Assembly: GCA_047974625.1 (NCBI GenBank)
Contig: JBKECK010000030.1
Coordinates: 50,782 to 114,781 of the forward strand
Direction: 5' to 3'
From: CADEDH01 sp047974625
GTDB taxonomy: Bacteria > Actinomycetota > Acidimicrobiia > Acidimicrobiales > SZUA-35
Length of the DNA stretch: 64,000 bases
Below, in pieces: positions 35,756-43,295 of the stretch. How positions within the stretch are numbered: the first letter of the stretch is position 1; the number at the start of each line of letters is the position of its first letter. The translations under genes were made by a program, and so were the position numbers. A model generated the notes under the pieces. It made no database searches. It was not told where the DNA came from and was given only the letters and a program-made list of their open reading frames with translations.

Positions 35756-37297
35756 TCAGGCTCCGACGTCGGGCCGGTCGGGCGAGTGGAGCCGCAGGTC
35801 GAGGGCGCGATCCAGCTCCTGGGCGTCCCGCTCGTAGCTGTGCTGGCGGATCACGGCCACCACCGTCTTGGCCAGGATCTGCAGGTCGGTCCCGAACGAC
35901 CACTGGTCGATGTAGAGGTTGTCGTACTTGATCCGCTCACTTATCGAGGTGTCCCCGCGGAGGCCGACGATCTGGGCCAGTCCGGTCAACCCGACCGGCA
36001 TCCGGTGCCGGTCGTCGTAGTCGGGGACCTGCTCCCGGAACTCGGCCACGAAGGCGGGCCGCTCGGGCCGTGGGCCCACCAGGGACATGTCCCCCCGGAG
36101 GATGGACCAGAGCTGGGGCAGCTCGTCGAGGTTGAGGCGACGGATCAGGGCCCCGACCGGGGTGATCCGACCGGCCGCCGTCCATTCGGTGTCGCTCCGG
36201 TCACTGGTCGTCATCGACCGGAACTTCCACACCACGATCGGCCGGCCGTAGCGGCCCACCCGTTCCTGACCGAACAACACCGGACCATCGCTGGTCAGTT
36301 TGACGGCCAGGGCCACCACGGCCAAGACGGGGGCGGCCACGACCAGCATCGTCGCGGCCACGAGCACGTCGAACCATCGCTTGAGGAGCAGGGACACCCT
36401 CGGGTGGGCGGCCCGTTGGAGCCTGACCAGGGGATAGCCCCGGGCCCGATCGGGTGACATCGAGTCCATGCCCAGGCCCATCTGGTAGAAGCGGGGCACG
36501 ACGAACACCGGGATGCCGCGGCTGGTCGCCCACCGGGCCACCCGGACGAGGGCCTCGTCGGTGGGGGTGTCGGTCGGGGCCACGATGAGTCGGTCGGCGC
36601 CACTGAGCGATACGACGACGCCCAGGTCCGCGTCGAGCCCGAACCACGGCTCCGGCATCCCGAGCAGGGGCGGGTCGTCGGCGGTGAGGCAACCGACCAC
36701 GTCGACCCCGTACTCGGTTCGGACCCCGAGTTCGACGGCCAGCTCGGCGGTGAGCGGCCCCGAGCCCACCAGGAGGGCCGAGGCCCGCATCCGTCCCCGC
36801 CGCCACTGGCCCCGGACGGCCAGCGTGCCGGCGACCTGGGCCACCAGGGCGCCCCCGATGAGGAGCAGTACCAGCAGGCCGAGTCCGCCGGGGCTCGACT
36901 CCACCGCCGAAACCTGGGCGCTGGTGACCGTCGCCGCCATCACCCCCACCGCCACCGCACCGATGATCAGCGGCACCCGCGAGGTGATGTCTGGGATCAT
37001 GCGGATACGGAAATGGCCGCGTGCAACCAGGATCAGCATGGCCACCACCACAGCCACCACGATCGTGAGGCGGCCCGACCAGCCCATGACGGTGATCACG
37101 AAACCGACCACCGCCATCGCCCCCAGGGTGAACACGGCCAACAGCGCCGAAGCAGCCCGGTGCCCACTCAGCAACCGGCCGTCAGGTTCGACAACCAGCA
37201 ACTGGCCCGAGCGACCAAATCTGGTTCCGGCCGTACGCGACTTGGTCGAAATCGACGATGCCGCAGGCGATGAAGGTGGCGAGTCAGAACGATCCAT
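35756..37297 (-). CDS. polyprenyl-phosphate sugar-1-phosphate transferase (WbaP/CpsE family)
   Basis: This enzyme starts exopolysaccharide or glycan synthesis by moving a sugar-1-phosphate onto undecaprenyl phosphate. 513 residues: several N-terminal helices, a CoA-binding-like central domain (ALLVGSGPLTAELA), one further helix at about 315-340, then the PF02397 domain with KRWFDVLVAA, DGPVLFGQERVGR, WKFRSM, LDELPQLWSILRGDMSLVGPRP and GLTGLAQIVG. The ATG is at 37295-37297. No Wzx/Wzy or glycosyltransferase genes are next to it. Confidence 0.93.
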   Translation of the reverse strand: MDRSDSPPSSPAASSISTKSRTAGTRFGRSGQLLVVEPDGRLLSGHRAASALLAVFTLGAMAVVGFVITVMGWSGRLTIVVAVVVAMLILVARGHFRIRMIPDITSRVPLIIGAVAVGVMAATVTSAQVSAVESSPGGLGLLVLLLIGGALVAQVAGTLAVRGQWRRGRMRASALLVGSGPLTAELAVELGVRTEYGVDVVGCLTADDPPLLGMPEPWFGLDADLGVVVSLSGADRLIVAPTDTPTDEALVRVARWATSRGIPVFVVPRFYQMGLGMDSMSPDRARGYPLVRLQRAAHPRVSLLLKRWFDVLVAATMLVVAAPVLAVVALAVKLTSDGPVLFGQERVGRYGRPIVVWKFRSMTTSDRSDTEWTAAGRITPVGALIRRLNLDELPQLWSILRGDMSLVGPRPERPAFVAEFREQVPDYDDRHRMPVGLTGLAQIVGLRGDTSISERIKYDNLYIDQWSFGTDLQILAKTVVAVIRQHSYERDAQELDRALDLRLHSPDRPDVGA

Positions 37298-37589
37298 TCG
37301 AGCGACCTAACGCTGATGTTTCTGAATCCGGGCGAACAGTCGCCCGCGAGAAAGTCCAGGTGGAACGCGAGGACGCGACAAGCCAGCAGGCCCATGTATG
37401 GCCAGGTGAACCGGTGCAGATGCCCTCCAGTGTGATCAGATATTCGACTTGAATTCCGAGAGGAAATCCGTCGCCCTGTCGACCCTGATCAAACATGTCG
37501 GATGCCATTACCTGCACCCGCGTGCCGCATGGTATGAACGCACCGGTTCGATCGGCAAGAAAAACCCGATACCCGAGATAGGTAATATT

Positions 37590-37613
37590 CGTATTCCCTG
37601 GCCAGGGAATACG
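37590..37613. promoter_or_regulatory. perfect 24-bp palindrome (candidate operator)
   Basis: The left half-site CGTATTCCCTGG is followed directly by its exact reverse complement with no spacer. TAATAT lies at 37583-37588. It looks like a binding site for a dimeric regulator in a region shared by two divergent genes. Confidence 0.65.
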
Positions 37614-37713
37614 TTAAATAACCATCCCTATTGATCTCGATGTATGTCCATGCACGTCGCCAAGTCCGGGCTCGGGACCGTTCAGGAGGGGAGAGCGGGG
37701 AGGCGGTGACGGC

Positions 37714-37719
37714 TACAGT
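37714..37719 (+). promoter_or_regulatory. -10 box of NERD-like gene (near-leaderless)
   Basis: TACAGT, identical to the recA -10, ends 6 nt before the GTG start. Confidence 0.55.
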
Positions 37720-37725
37720 CGAGAC

Positions 37726-38832
37726 GTGATCTTGAGTGTCCTGCGTGACCTGATCGCCCCGGCGGACCGCATCGACTCGGAGACGATTGAGGTGGTGCGC
37801 CAGCACGAGGGTGAGACGGACCGCCTGATGGTCTACGCCGAGGGCCGCGGCCTTATCGGCTCTGCTCCCACCCTCGGGGTGGGGCGCGCCCATGGGCTCA
37901 CGGAGCAGTGCAAACTGGCCGTACTAGAGGCCGCCGACCTGTGGCGGCAGGAACACCTGGCGGAGCTCAACCTCCCGGTGGTGGCCGCCGCTCCCCCCGC
38001 CCCCACCCGGGCCGACCGGTCCTCGGCGTTCGGGGCCAGCCCACCGGTCACCCTGCCGATGCCCGAGCCGGTGGAGCCCGGCCGGTCCGAGGCCAACGGG
38101 TCGGAGGCCCCCACCGAACCGGTGGCCGACGAGGGGACGGCCCCGGAACCAGAGCCGCCCAAGCCCCAGACCGCCCCCAGCTCGGTGGCCGACCGGGCCA
38201 GCCGCAACCAGCCCCCGGTGGCCAAGCTGAACCTGGGCCTCAACCGTCCCGGCGAGCCGTACCAGGCCCAGATCGACCGGATCCGCCGCACCGACCCCCA
38301 ACGGTGGGCCACCCTTCGCCTGCCGCGGCCGACGAGGTCGGGACCGGTCGATCCCGCCGTCGGGTGGATCCGCCGGGTGGAGAACGAGAAGCGGGTAGCC
38401 CGGGTGCTCGGGAAGCTGCCGGATGAATGGACCGTCATCCACTCCGTCCCCGTGGTGGACGGGGTGATCGACAATCTCGTGATCGGCCCCGGCGGTACGT
38501 TCGTGCTCATCACCGGGCGCCGGCGTCGTCGCCGCCGGTCACGCGACGCCCCGGTGGCCGTCTTCGACGACGGCGACCAGAACGAGGCCGCCCACGCCCT
38601 GGGCATGGCCCGCACCGCGGCCCGGCTGCTGAGCCTGGCCACCGGGATGCACGTGGAGGTCAGCCCCCTAGTGGTGTCGGCGACCTCGTCGGTCGCGACC
38701 GGGGAGCACCAGGTTCCCGTGGTCGACGTGGACCAGCTCGGGCTCTACCTCAAGACCCAGCCCAAGACGTTGAGTCCCGACGACGCCAAGACCATCGGCA
38801 ACCACGCCCGATGGCGGACGATCTGGAGTTGA
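37726..38832 (+). CDS. NERD-like domain protein with conserved N-terminal module
   Basis: 368 residues. The N-terminal 70 residues form a compact alpha/beta segment. A proline-rich linker of about 80 residues follows. The C-terminal part (VENEKRVARVLGKL, DEWTVIHSVPVVDGVIDNLVIGPGGTFVLITGR) resembles the nuclease-related NERD fold. The Asp of VIDNLVIGP is kept, but the usual D-x-K turn reads ITGRRRRRR, a strongly basic patch, so nuclease activity is doubtful. It is transcribed divergently from the sugar transferase across an AT-rich region with a large palindrome. Confidence 0.68.
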   Translation: MILSVLRDLIAPADRIDSETIEVVRQHEGETDRLMVYAEGRGLIGSAPTLGVGRAHGLTEQCKLAVLEAADLWRQEHLAELNLPVVAAAPPAPTRADRSSAFGASPPVTLPMPEPVEPGRSEANGSEAPTEPVADEGTAPEPEPPKPQTAPSSVADRASRNQPPVAKLNLGLNRPGEPYQAQIDRIRRTDPQRWATLRLPRPTRSGPVDPAVGWIRRVENEKRVARVLGKLPDEWTVIHSVPVVDGVIDNLVIGPGGTFVLITGRRRRRRRSRDAPVAVFDDGDQNEAAHALGMARTAARLLSLATGMHVEVSPLVVSATSSVATGEHQVPVVDVDQLGLYLKTQPKTLSPDDAKTIGNHARWRTIWS

Positions 38833-38881
38833 CGGCCCGGCCGGGACCCGGGAGTGGGAGCCGGTCGGTGGAGATCCCCGA

Positions 38882-39655
38882 TCAGAGCAGGGCGGCCAGA
38901 TCGGCGAACGAGCCGATGACATGATCCGGATCCCCCGGCTGGGAGTCCACCTCGGACGGCCGGTACTTGCCGGTACGGACCAGGATCCCGGTGACCCCGA
39001 CGTCCTGGGCGGCGAGCACGTCGTTCTCGATGTCGTCGCCCACCATGGCCACGCGGCGGGCGGGGAGACCCAGTTCGGTCACCCCGGTCAGGAAGAAGTC
39101 CGGCGAGGGTTTGCCCAACACGACGGCCGGCACGCCGGAGGCCTGCTCCAGGGCGGTGAGGTAGGCCCCGGTGTCGAGTGAGTAGCCGTCCCGGGTCCTC
39201 CAGTACCGGTTGCGGTGCATCCCGATCAGCTCGGCCCCGTTCAACAGCAGCCCGAGGGCGTGGTTCATCTGCTCGTAGGAGAACTCGGGCCCGGCTCCGC
39301 CCAGCACCACGAGATCGGCGTCACCCCCGTCTGGGACGAGGTTCAGGTCAGCAAGATCCTCGCCCAGATTGCCGGAGTTGATCACGTAGCAGGACGCCCC
39401 GGGCCGTTCCCGCCGGATCCAGGCCGCGGTGGCCGACGGGGCCGAGAGGATCTCCTCGGAGGCCACCGGCATGCCGACCCGATCCAGCCGGGCGGCCACC
39501 TCCCGCCGCGACGCCGCGGTGGTGTTGGTCACGAACCGGATGGGCACGCGCCGGCGCCGGAGCTCGGCCAGGGTGCCCGCCGCCCCCTCGATCGGTTCCC
39601 ACGACACCACCAGTACGCCGTCGATGTCGAGCAACAAGCCGTCGAGTTCTGACAC
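38882..39655 (-). CDS. HAD-superfamily hydrolase, subfamily IIA (NagD-like)
   Basis: 257-residue phosphatase with motif I LLLDIDGVLV (nucleophile Asp), motif II VTNTTAASR, the GKPSPDFF motif (catalytic Lys) and motif IV MVGDDIENDV. The substrate of this NagD-like group (nucleotide or sugar phosphates) is not predictable. The GTG at 39653-39655 has AGGAGG 10 nt upstream. It is 37 nt downstream of the SURF1 gene and probably in the same transcript. Confidence 0.9.
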   Translation of the reverse strand: MSELDGLLLDIDGVLVVSWEPIEGAAGTLAELRRRRVPIRFVTNTTAASRREVAARLDRVGMPVASEEILSAPSATAAWIRRERPGASCYVINSGNLGEDLADLNLVPDGGDADLVVLGGAGPEFSYEQMNHALGLLLNGAELIGMHRNRYWRTRDGYSLDTGAYLTALEQASGVPAVVLGKPSPDFFLTGVTELGLPARRVAMVGDDIENDVLAAQDVGVTGILVRTGKYRPSEVDSQPGDPDHVIGSFADLAALL

Positions 39656-39692
39656 GGATCGGTGACCTCCTGGTTCGGGCCGAGCCTCTGGT

Positions 39693-40505
39693 TCACGAGA
39701 CGGCACCATGATGGTCGGTGGTGGGGGCTGTGGGGGGATCGGACGGTGACGAGGCGGCCTCGTCGACCGGCAGCGGCACGGTGCCCGACCCGCGTCGGGC
39801 GGTGCGACGCAACAGCGCAGCGTAGAACAGAACGCCAAGGGTGGCGAAGATCCACCATTGAGCCATGTACGACAGGTGCGGCCCGTTGCCCAGGGTCTCC
39901 ATGGGGATCGCCGTCGGGAACCGGTCGGCGGGTTCGCTCCCGGGGGCCTCCTGGAGCCAGTCGTCGACCACCTGGCCGTCGACCCGTCCGGCCAGGTCGG
40001 CCACATTGAACCGGGGGGCCAGGGGGCCACTGCCGTCGTCGACCGGCTGGAGCCAGCCCCGTTCCACCGATTCCCGAAGCCATCCGTCGATGGCCACCGG
40101 CCCGGTCGGGGCCGGGGCGACGGCGTCGCCCTCCTCCAGGGGCACGAAACCCCGGTTGACCAGGACCTGCCGCCCGTCGTCGAGGACGAACAGGGCCACC
40201 ACGTGCTGCCCGGCGACCCCGTCGAGCGACCGGTTCGCCACCCGAGCCAGGTCGCCGTCGACAAACCTGCCGCTGGCGATCACGGCCCGGTGATCCCGCT
40301 GGTCGGCGGGCAGGGAGAGAGCCTCGTCAATGGGCATCCCCGGCGGACCCGACCGGTCCTCGATCAGGGCATTACGGTCGGTGCGTTCGTGGTAGCGGGA
40401 CAGCTGCCAGAAGCCGAGCAGCACGAACGACACGATCACCGTGGCCGCGAAGACGTGGGAGAAGATCCAGAACGGCCGCCGGGCGAAACTCCAGTCCGGG
40501 TTCAC
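39693..40505 (-). CDS. SURF1 family cytochrome oxidase assembly protein
   Basis: SURF1 proteins help insert heme a into aa3-type cytochrome oxidase. 270 residues: an N-terminal helix (FWIFSHVFAATVIVSFVLLG) followed by FWQLSRYHER, the conserved GRFV, VNRGFVPL and APAPTGPVAIDGWL segments, HLSYMAQWW near a C-terminal helix, and a short Pro/Asp tail. The GTG of VNPDWSFARRP is preceded by CACACT ending 6 nt upstream. Confidence 0.88.
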   Translation of the reverse strand: MNPDWSFARRPFWIFSHVFAATVIVSFVLLGFWQLSRYHERTDRNALIEDRSGPPGMPIDEALSLPADQRDHRAVIASGRFVDGDLARVANRSLDGVAGQHVVALFVLDDGRQVLVNRGFVPLEEGDAVAPAPTGPVAIDGWLRESVERGWLQPVDDGSGPLAPRFNVADLAGRVDGQVVDDWLQEAPGSEPADRFPTAIPMETLGNGPHLSYMAQWWIFATLGVLFYAALLRRTARRGSGTVPLPVDEAASSPSDPPTAPTTDHHGAVS

Positions 40506-40511
40506 CCTCCC

Positions 40512-40517
40512 AGTGTG
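40512..40517 (-). promoter_or_regulatory. possible -10 box of SURF1 gene
   Basis: CACACT on the minus strand ends 6 nt before the GTG. Confidence 0.3.
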
Positions 40518-40654
40518 GCCAGTGCCGTCCCGGTTGAAGCAGCCGGTCGGCCCTATCGTGGCCGGACGGGTGTCACGCCGCCCGCCGGGGGCTCGTCGCC
40601 GGACTCCCCGACCCCCAATTCGGCCTCCCGGGCGGTAGGCGGGGGATCGGCTGC

Positions 40655-40660
40655 CACACT
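40655..40660 (+). promoter_or_regulatory. possible -10 box of DedA-like gene
   Basis: CACACT, the same hexamer as before SURF1, ends 6 nt before the GTG start. Confidence 0.3.
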
Positions 40661-40666
40661 CAGTCT

Positions 40667-41467
40667 GTGCTCTTCGAACGGGGTCATCCGCCGGACCGGT
40701 GGATCGTGCGAACCGTGATCGGCTTCGTGATCGTGTCACAGACGGCGGCCCTGCTCGGCGACCTCGTCCTGGCCGGCATCGTCGACCGGTACCCGGCGGC
40801 CCTGATCGCCCTGAACCCCCGCAACCGGAACCTGGCCCTGGCCACCAACCAGCTGTCGGCCGGGCTCTACTACACCGTCGGTTTCGTCCGCCTGGTCGTG
40901 TCCGACCCCCTCTACTACCTGCTCGGCCTGTGGTACGGCGACCGGGCCATCGCCTGGACCGAGCGTCGCAGCCGCACCTACGGGCCCCTCATCCGGGACG
41001 GTGAACGGCTGTTCCGTCGGGCCTCGTATCCGCTGATCTTCCTGGCGCCCAACAACCTGATCTGCGCCATGGCCGCCGCCACCGGGGTCCGGGTCAAGGT
41101 GTTCATCGTGCTCAACCTCACCGGCACGGTGGCCCGGCTGGTCCTGATCCGCACCCTGGGAGCCGCCTTCTCCTCCCCCATCCAAACCATCCTCGACCTG
41201 ATCGCCCGCTACCGGACCCCGTTGCTGATCCTGTCGGCCGTGGTGGTGGCTTGGACCGTGTTCGGTGAGTTCCGCCGATCCGACTCCGACCTCAACCTGC
41301 TCCGGTCCGGGGACAGCCCCCAAGACGGTGGCGGCGGGGACGACGGTGAGGCCACCGGGTCCCCCTCACACGACGGTGGGGCCGACGACGACCCGGCCGG
41401 GGACGGGGCAGAGGGGACTCAGGCCGGGGAGACCGGCCCGGCGGGCGGCGACGGTTTGGCCGACTGA
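40667..41467 (+). CDS. DedA/VTT-like membrane protein
   Basis: 266 residues with several membrane helices (VTT/SNARE-associated-like fold): GLYYTVGFVRLVVSDPLYYLLGLWYGDRA, the charged ERRSRTYGPLIRDGERLFRRAS loop, then APNNLICAMAAATGVRVKVF. About 65 C-terminal residues are a disordered Gly/Asp tail. DedA proteins recycle undecaprenyl phosphate or other lipids; function here is inferred. Its 3' end overlaps the convergent HTH/membrane protein gene by 49 bases, both in disordered tails. Confidence 0.75.
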   Translation: MLFERGHPPDRWIVRTVIGFVIVSQTAALLGDLVLAGIVDRYPAALIALNPRNRNLALATNQLSAGLYYTVGFVRLVVSDPLYYLLGLWYGDRAIAWTERRSRTYGPLIRDGERLFRRASYPLIFLAPNNLICAMAAATGVRVKVFIVLNLTGTVARLVLIRTLGAAFSSPIQTILDLIARYRTPLLILSAVVVAWTVFGEFRRSDSDLNLLRSGDSPQDGGGGDDGEATGSPSHDGGADDDPAGDGAEGTQAGETGPAGGDGLAD

Positions 41468-42384
41468 CCGAGCACCCGGTCGATCAGACTGGCCGGGGCC
41501 TGCCCGGAGGCGACCTGACCGGCGGTGACCGTCACCTCGTCGGTGACCCGGCGGACCCGGTACCAGTGGGTGGTGCGGGAGACCGCCCACCCTCCGGCTA
41601 CGGCCACGGGCAGTCCGACCAGGGCGACCGGGGCGGTGGCCACCACGGCCACGGCCGATACGGCGGCCGCCCCGGTGGCGGCCACGGCCGATCCGGCGGC
41701 GATGGCCTGGGTCCGCTGGTCGCGCACGTCCGCCGTGAGGCACACCGCCGTCTCCCCGGTGGGGGCGGTCACGGCCGCCCCCTTGACCTCGCGCACCCGG
41801 GTCAGGCCCGACGAGCGGCCGGACACCGACCGCACCCCGCGGGTCAGGGCCGTCACCACGCCCCGCCGGGGTCGGGCCACCACCGTGCCCTCCCGGTCGA
41901 CGACGGTCTCGAACAGGTGCCGGCGGCGGAGCACCTCGCGCATCGTTTCCTGGGCCGTGTCACCGGGCAGCTTGCTGTGCTCCCGCACCGCCACCATGCC
42001 GGGGCCGAAGACCCGGTCGAGGACCGACCGACGACCCTGGGCGAGGTCCGCCCCCACCCGGTGCTCGGCCAGGGCGGCGGCGAGAGCGGACGGGGGCAGG
42101 TCGAGCTCCGCGGCCACCGCGGCCAGGGTGACCACGGTGAAGCCCTCCTCGGGTGAGGTGGCGGCCGCCGTCTCGGCCAGTTCGATCGCCCGTCGCAGTA
42201 CCCGTTCCCCGGCTTCGGCGTCGATGGCACCGGCCCGGGCCCCGGACGTCGGGGAGGCCGTCCAGGGCGGGCTGACGAACCCGATGGGCGGTGGGCCGGG
42301 CCGGGGCCGCCCGACGGGCGGAGGTGGGGGCGGCGGGGCGACCGCCGGCTGGTCCGTCCCGGAACGGCGTCGACGTCGACCCAT
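41419..42384 (-). CDS. hypothetical protein: HTH-like region plus membrane hairpin
   Basis: 321 residues of no recognised family. An N-terminal Pro-rich stretch (to about 45) is followed by a helical segment with a possible helix-turn-helix (TLAAVAAELDLPPSALAAAL, near 90-110). A basic mixed region follows, then two hydrophobic segments (about 228-265) forming a hairpin, and a short tail. The design suggests a membrane-associated protein with a DNA-binding-like N-terminus. The ATG shares one base with the dapB stop (TGATG), so it is coupled to dapB. Confidence 0.65.
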   Translation of the reverse strand: MGRRRRRSGTDQPAVAPPPPPPPVGRPRPGPPPIGFVSPPWTASPTSGARAGAIDAEAGERVLRRAIELAETAAATSPEEGFTVVTLAAVAAELDLPPSALAAALAEHRVGADLAQGRRSVLDRVFGPGMVAVREHSKLPGDTAQETMREVLRRRHLFETVVDREGTVVARPRRGVVTALTRGVRSVSGRSSGLTRVREVKGAAVTAPTGETAVCLTADVRDQRTQAIAAGSAVAATGAAAVSAVAVVATAPVALVGLPVAVAGGWAVSRTTHWYRVRRVTDEVTVTAGQVASGQAPASLIDRVLGQSAKPSPPAGPVSPA

Positions 42385-43232
42385 CAGAAAAGGACCTGGT
42401 CGAGGCCGACGGTGAGGCCGCTCAGCTCGGGGACCCGGCGGACGGCCAGGACCACGCCGGGCATGAACGACTCACGGTCGAAGGAGTCGTGGCGGAGGGT
42501 CAGGGTCTGGCCGACGGCGCCCAAGACGACCTCCTGGTGGGCGGTCAGGCCACGCATCCGGACCGAGTGGATGGGGATCCCGCCCGGACCGGTGGCGCCC
42601 CGGGCGCCCGGGATCGTCTCGGTGGTGGTGGGATCGGGCGCCCAGGCCGGCCGGGCGGCGGCCATACGCTCCGCGGTGCCGATGGCGGTACCGCTGGGGG
42701 CGTCCACCTTGGCGTCGTGGTGGAGTTCGATGATCTCCGCGGTGTCGAACCAGGGGGCCGCCTGTTCGGCGAATCGGATCATCAGGACGGCGCCGATGGC
42801 GAAGTTGGGCACGATGAGCCCGTTGGAACGGCGGAACCGGGGGGCTAGGTGGTCGACGTCGGCGGCGGTGAACCCGGAGGTGCCGACGACGGCGTGGATG
42901 GCGTGGTCGGCGTAGAACTCGAGGTTGGACCGGGCCGCCTCGAGGTGGGTGAAGTCGACGACCACGTCGGCCCCGGCGGCGACCAGCCGGTCGAGACCAC
43001 CGGCCCGGTGGTCGGTGAAGCTCGGGTCGACCTCGGCCACCAGCTTCAGGTCGGCCTGGGCGGCCACGGTGGCGCAGACCAGGCTTCCCATCCGGCCGGC
43101 CGCGCCCACCACGCCCACCGTGATCGGGCCGGCCGGGGTGTCGGACGTTCCCCCCGCCACCCCCGTATCCGGACCGATCTCTCGACCTGTGTCTGGCCCC
43201 GTCTCGGACCCTGGCGTCGGCGACCCAGCCAT
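42384..43232 (-). CDS. dapB: 4-hydroxy-tetrahydrodipicolinate reductase
   Basis: DapB reduces the product of DapA with NAD(P)H in the diaminopimelate pathway. 282 residues with an N-terminal Gly/Asp/Thr-rich extension of about 35, then GVVGAAGRMGSLV (dinucleotide binding), VVDFTH, VVGTSGF, the catalytic ELHHDAKVDAPSGTA, and MRGLTAHQEVVLG. Start: the ATG at 43230-43232, because TAGAGT ends 7 nt before it; a GTG three codons upstream is the alternative. Confidence 0.95.
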   Translation of the reverse strand: MAGSPTPGSETGPDTGREIGPDTGVAGGTSDTPAGPITVGVVGAAGRMGSLVCATVAAQADLKLVAEVDPSFTDHRAGGLDRLVAAGADVVVDFTHLEAARSNLEFYADHAIHAVVGTSGFTAADVDHLAPRFRRSNGLIVPNFAIGAVLMIRFAEQAAPWFDTAEIIELHHDAKVDAPSGTAIGTAERMAAARPAWAPDPTTTETIPGARGATGPGGIPIHSVRMRGLTAHQEVVLGAVGQTLTLRHDSFDRESFMPGVVLAVRRVPELSGLTVGLDQVLF

Positions 43233-43239
43233 GGGGGTC

Positions 43240-43245
43240 ACTCTA
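43240..43245 (-). promoter_or_regulatory. -10 box of dapB (near-leaderless)
   Basis: TAGAGT on the minus strand ends 7 nt before the chosen ATG. This supports that start over the GTG it overlaps. Confidence 0.5.
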
Positions 43246-43295
43246 CCCCACCGTCCCGGACGGGCCGGCCCCGGAGCGGAACCGGGGCCCGCCGG

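Larger units (their letters stand above)
37298..37725. other. relatively AT-rich divergent intergenic region
   Basis: About 430 bases between the sugar transferase and the NERD-like gene. From about 37420 to 37650 it is clearly poorer in GC than its surroundings. It holds a perfect 24-bp palindrome and TAATAT just before it. No gene was recognised. Confidence 0.65.

Noticed and set aside
37298..37725. Mobile-element remnant because of low GC
   Set aside because: No transposase fragments, terminal inverted repeats or target duplications seen; a promoter region explains the composition.
41419..41467. Frameshift or fusion between the DedA-like and HTH/membrane genes
   Set aside because: They are convergent and only their disordered tails overlap by 49 bases, which is tolerable in compact genomes.
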